Assembly: GCF_006965445.1 (NCBI RefSeq)
Contig: NZ_CP041356.1
Coordinates: 682,001 to 746,000 of the forward strand
Direction: 5' to 3'
DNA length: 64,000 nucleotides
Origin: Lactococcus protaetiae
GTDB taxonomy: Bacteria > Bacillota > Bacilli > Lactobacillales > Streptococcaceae
In this document: positions 63,832 to 64,000 of the stretch, piece by piece
Numbering within the stretch: position 1 is the stretch's first letter
Layout of the letters: each line of letters begins with the position of its first letter
Made by a program: the position numbers and the translations under genes
The notes under the pieces: generated by a model
The model's input: only the letters and a program-made list of their open reading frames with translations
What the model was told of the DNA's origin: nothing
Databases searched by the model: none

Positions 63832-64000
63832 ATGATTTTAATCACAGGTGGAAATGGGCAACTCGGTACAGAATTGCGCCATTTGCTTGATGAGCGTGGT
63901 GTGGTTTATATGGCAACGGATGCAAAAGAACTTGATATTACTGACAAGGGCGCAGTGGATAGCTTTTTTGATGAAAATAGACCTGAGTTAGTTTATCATT
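63832..64000 (+). CDS. rmlD: dTDP-4-dehydrorhamnose reductase, 3'-truncated by the window
   Basis: The last step to dTDP-L-rhamnose. Only the first 56 codons are present: MILITGGNGQLGTELRHLLD with the Rossmann Gly-rich loop, then DITDKGAVDSFFDENRPELV, typical of RmlD. The order rmlA-rmlC-rmlB-rmlD is that of lactococci. Confidence 0.92.
   Translation, partial: MILITGGNGQLGTELRHLLDERGVVYMATDAKELDITDKGAVDSFFDENRPELVYH

Overview
The window looks like a chromosomal segment of a low-GC lactic acid bacterium close to Lactococcus (family Streptococcaceae). The codY product matches the lactococcal protein almost residue for residue as I recall it, codY is followed by gatCAB, and there are rhamnose (rml) cell-wall genes, a Gram-positive dUTPase and many extended -10 promoters (TGnTATAAT). 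A complete nitrate-respiration and molybdenum-cofactor gene set is not part of the L. lactis gene set I know, so a nitrate-reducing relative (for example the piscium/raffinolactis group) is likely. The species call is inference.

Layout. 1-7964: aminotransferase end, codY with a CodY box, gatC-gatA, a Nudix and a GyrI-like gene, gatB and a second amidase. 8.0-17.6 kb: a large structured repeat, a BspA-type LPXTG surface protein, a MATE exporter, cold-shock protein, folate cyclo-ligase, rhomboid protease, a second repeat, small metabolic genes and an adhA remnant with a large internal deletion. 17.8-25.1 kb: an acetyltransferase and two catabolite-controlled beta-glucoside loci (MupG-like protein plus PTS EIIC; GH1 6-phospho-beta-glucosidase). 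25.1-32.4 kb: dut, a 5'-nucleotidase-like protein, yutD, rlmN, twin nitroreductases and a polyprenyl diphosphate synthase.

32.5-55.2 kb is one functional unit. modCBA imports molybdate. moeB, moaB, mobA, moeA, mobB, moaC, moaE, moaD and moaA build bis-MGD. feoA, feoB and a FeoB-associated Cys-rich protein supply iron. menA, with the upstream polyprenyl synthase, supplies menaquinone. narGHJI is the membrane nitrate reductase and narK the nitrate/nitrite transporter. No local nitrate sensor or heme biosynthesis gene is seen. Two identical-format palindromes (TGTAAA-N6-TTTACA) lie in the divergent feoA/narG region. 55.2-64.0 kb: HAD phosphatase, fakA and an asp23-like gene, rpmB, a DUF1129 protein, a secreted protein and rmlA-rmlC-rmlB-rmlD.

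Three signals are not explained by gene content. (1) Six intergenic copies of a modular repeat (about 0.2-0.8 kb) are built almost entirely of short hairpins with differing stems and a nearly constant TTTA/TAAA loop. (2) A short palindrome, CTGTCAGTACTGACAG and relatives, recurs between genes, where it often serves as a terminator stem, and inside unrelated genes, where it usually encodes S-V/A-L-T-E. (3) Nine reading-frame breaks in eight genes are all repaired by adding one G to a G run on the + strand, which points to sequencing or consensus error rather than real gene loss.
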